6,731 nucleotides of DNA from Phycisphaerae bacterium (GTDB lineage: Bacteria > Planctomycetota > Phycisphaerae > UBA1845 > UTPLA1). This document shows, piece after piece, positions 5,385 through 6,731 of this stretch. The stretch's first letter is position 1. Every line of letters begins with the position of its first letter. The translations under genes were made by a program, and so were the position numbers. The notes under the pieces are model-generated. The model was not told the origin of the DNA. It saw only the letters and a list, made by a program, of their open reading frames with translations, and did no database searches. Location: contig JAJDEC010000106.1 of the NCBI GenBank assembly GCA_029259995.1, forward strand, positions 1 through 6,731. Reading direction: 5' to 3'.

Positions 5385-6731
5385 ATGCAACCGTATGTGG
5401 CTGCCGTTCTATTCATCGGGCTTTGGGGCTTATTCATCTATTCGGCGCGCAAGCGCTGGCAGCTCATGGTCATCGGCGGAAACGATCTGCCGACGGATCG
5501 CCTGGGTGATCGATTTGCCAAGATGTTCAAGTTCGCGATCGGTCAGGCGCGGATGCCGCGGCACAAATGGGCGGGCATCGCGCACATGTTCATCTATGCC
5601 GGCGCGATGGTCATGCTGCTCCGCGGTTTGATCATGTTCGCGCGCGGGTTCGTGGCGGACCAGGATTTTGGATTCATCATCTTCGATCAGGAAGCGCCGC
5701 TCGGAAGACTCTATTCGCTCATCAAAGATGGCTTCGTCGTACTCGTTCTTATTGGCTTGGGTATATTTCTTTACTACCGAGCGATCGGTCGCCTCAAGCG
5801 AATGACAAGCAATTTCGAGGGTTATCTGATTCTCGGCATCATCACGACGCTGATGGTGACTGACGTCTTGTATGACGGCGCCAGCATCGCGATGAAGGAT
5901 CATGGGAGTCTTTGGGAACCCCTCGGTTCAATGCTTGCATTGCAGTTGCGCGGAGGCGAAGAGGCGTCGCTTCTGCGGCTCCAGCACATCGGCTATTGGG
6001 GTCACGTCGGCGTGATCCTGCTGTTCCTGAATTATCTGCCGTATTGCAAGCAGTTTCACGAGATCACGTCGTTTCCGAATGTGTTTTTCTCTCGGCTTAC
6101 GCCCGTGGGGCGATTGCCGAAGACGGAGGATCTCGAAGGACGGCTGGAACGCGAAGAGCATCTGGGCGCGAGTCGCATCGAGCACTTCGGTGCGAAGGCG
6201 ATGCTCGATTTCTTTACGTGTACTGAGTGTGGGCGCTGCACGGATCAGTGCCCGGCCAATATCACGGGCAAATTGCTGTCGCCGAAGCAACTGACGCTCG
6301 ATCTGCGCGACTTCGCATACAAGAATCAGGCGGAACTGATCGGCGCGAAGCCGGGCAACGGCGCGGCGGCGACGGACGACGCCGCAGATGGCGCGAACGG
6401 CAATGGCGATCATGCGCCGGCGCTGAAGGATCTGATCCCGGACGTGATCAAGCCGGAAGTGCTTTGGGCGTGCACGACGTGTGGTGCATGTGAGACGGAA
6501 TGCCCCGTCTTCATTACCTATGTCGACAAGATTGTCGATATGCGTCGGCATCTCGTGCAGGAGAAGGCGGAGTTTCCGAACGAACTGCAGAACATGTTCC
6601 GCGGTCTGGAAACGAATTCAAACCCGTGGAGCTTTCCGGCGTCGGATCGCGCCGTGTGGGCGGAAGGGCTGGATATTCCGACGATGGCCGAGAAGCCGGA
6701 TGCCGCCGTGCTTTTCTGGGTCGGCTGTTCG
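5385..6731 (+). CDS. EtfAB:menaquinone oxidoreductase-type membrane Fe-S protein (EMO / HdrD-like), N-terminal part
   Basis: The frame is open from ATG 5385 to the window end, giving 449 residues of a longer protein. Residues 1-225 are a NarI-like cytochrome b region with about five membrane helices (4-20, 63-88, 113-131, 146-166, 204-220). Candidate heme-ligand histidines are H60, H67, H201, H207 and H225. A cytoplasmic ferredoxin-like domain follows, with two 4Fe-4S motifs: C279, C282, C285, C289-P and C363, C366, C369, C373-P. Next come NPW (413-415) and the start of the CCG/HdrD-type domain (VLFWVGCS at the edge). This architecture is that of EMO, which takes electrons from reduced EtfAB and reduces menaquinone; etfA lies just upstream. 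An Ala/Gly/Asp/Asn-rich stretch (322-346) separates the two cluster motifs. Related heterodisulfide-reductase-like membrane oxidoreductases of other function (for example lactate or glycolate linked) remain possible. The gene is set apart from etfA by a terminator. Confidence 0.88.
   Translation, partial: MQPYVAAVLFIGLWGLFIYSARKRWQLMVIGGNDLPTDRLGDRFAKMFKFAIGQARMPRHKWAGIAHMFIYAGAMVMLLRGLIMFARGFVADQDFGFIIFDQEAPLGRLYSLIKDGFVVLVLIGLGIFLYYRAIGRLKRMTSNFEGYLILGIITTLMVTDVLYDGASIAMKDHGSLWEPLGSMLALQLRGGEEASLLRLQHIGYWGHVGVILLFLNYLPYCKQFHEITSFPNVFFSRLTPVGRLPKTEDLEGRLEREEHLGASRIEHFGAKAMLDFFTCTECGRCTDQCPANITGKLLSPKQLTLDLRDFAYKNQAELIGAKPGNGAAATDDAADGANGNGDHAPALKDLIPDVIKPEVLWACTTCGACETECPVFITYVDKIVDMRRHLVQEKAEFPNELQNMFRGLETNSNPWSFPASDRAVWAEGLDIPTMAEKPDAAVLFWVGCS

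Overview
The window reads as bacterial chromosome of fairly high G+C, most likely from the Planctomycetota or a related PVC-type lineage. The reasons are an exosortase/EpsI pair, a protein that may be a sorting substrate, respiratory genes scattered rather than held in one operon, and many short GTCCC/GGGAC and GTGGGC/GCCCAC palindromes between genes. The assignment is by style of content, not by alignment.

Left part (1-1605): the C-terminal end of an exosortase-family membrane protein overlaps by ATGA with an EpsI-like protein (288-1073). These are the usual partners of the exosortase protein-sorting and exopolysaccharide machinery. Convergent with them, and overlapping the EpsI gene tail to tail by 59 bp, is a minus-strand gene for a secreted protein (1015-1605). 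It has a signal peptide and ends in a VPTF motif, a hydrophobic helix and three arginines, which resembles an exosortase sorting signal. It could therefore be a client of the neighbouring machinery, although this is inference.

Middle (1606-2247): about 640 bp without a convincing gene. It must hold the divergent start regions of the minus-strand gene and of nuoD. A hairpin flanked by an A run and a T run lies just before nuoD.

Right part (2248-6731): nuoD (complex I 49-kDa type subunit), then etfA (electron transfer flavoprotein alpha subunit), then a strong intrinsic terminator. A 650-bp gene-free stretch follows, with a dense hairpin array and three 25-bp tandem repeats. Last comes the start of a membrane Fe-S oxidoreductase of the EtfAB:menaquinone oxidoreductase (EMO) type, which runs off the window end. 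The three proteins fit one theme, electron entry into the quinone pool: NuoD lines the quinone site of complex I, EtfA/EtfB collect electrons from acyl-CoA dehydrogenases, and the EMO-type protein passes ETF electrons to menaquinone. The layout is unusual. nuoD stands without other nuo genes and etfA stands without etfB in the window.

No complete new system is evident. The best leads are the repeat-and-hairpin element at 4802-5104, the possible sorting-signal protein beside the exosortase, an apparent His-to-Arg change in the exosortase, and the split respiratory gene set.
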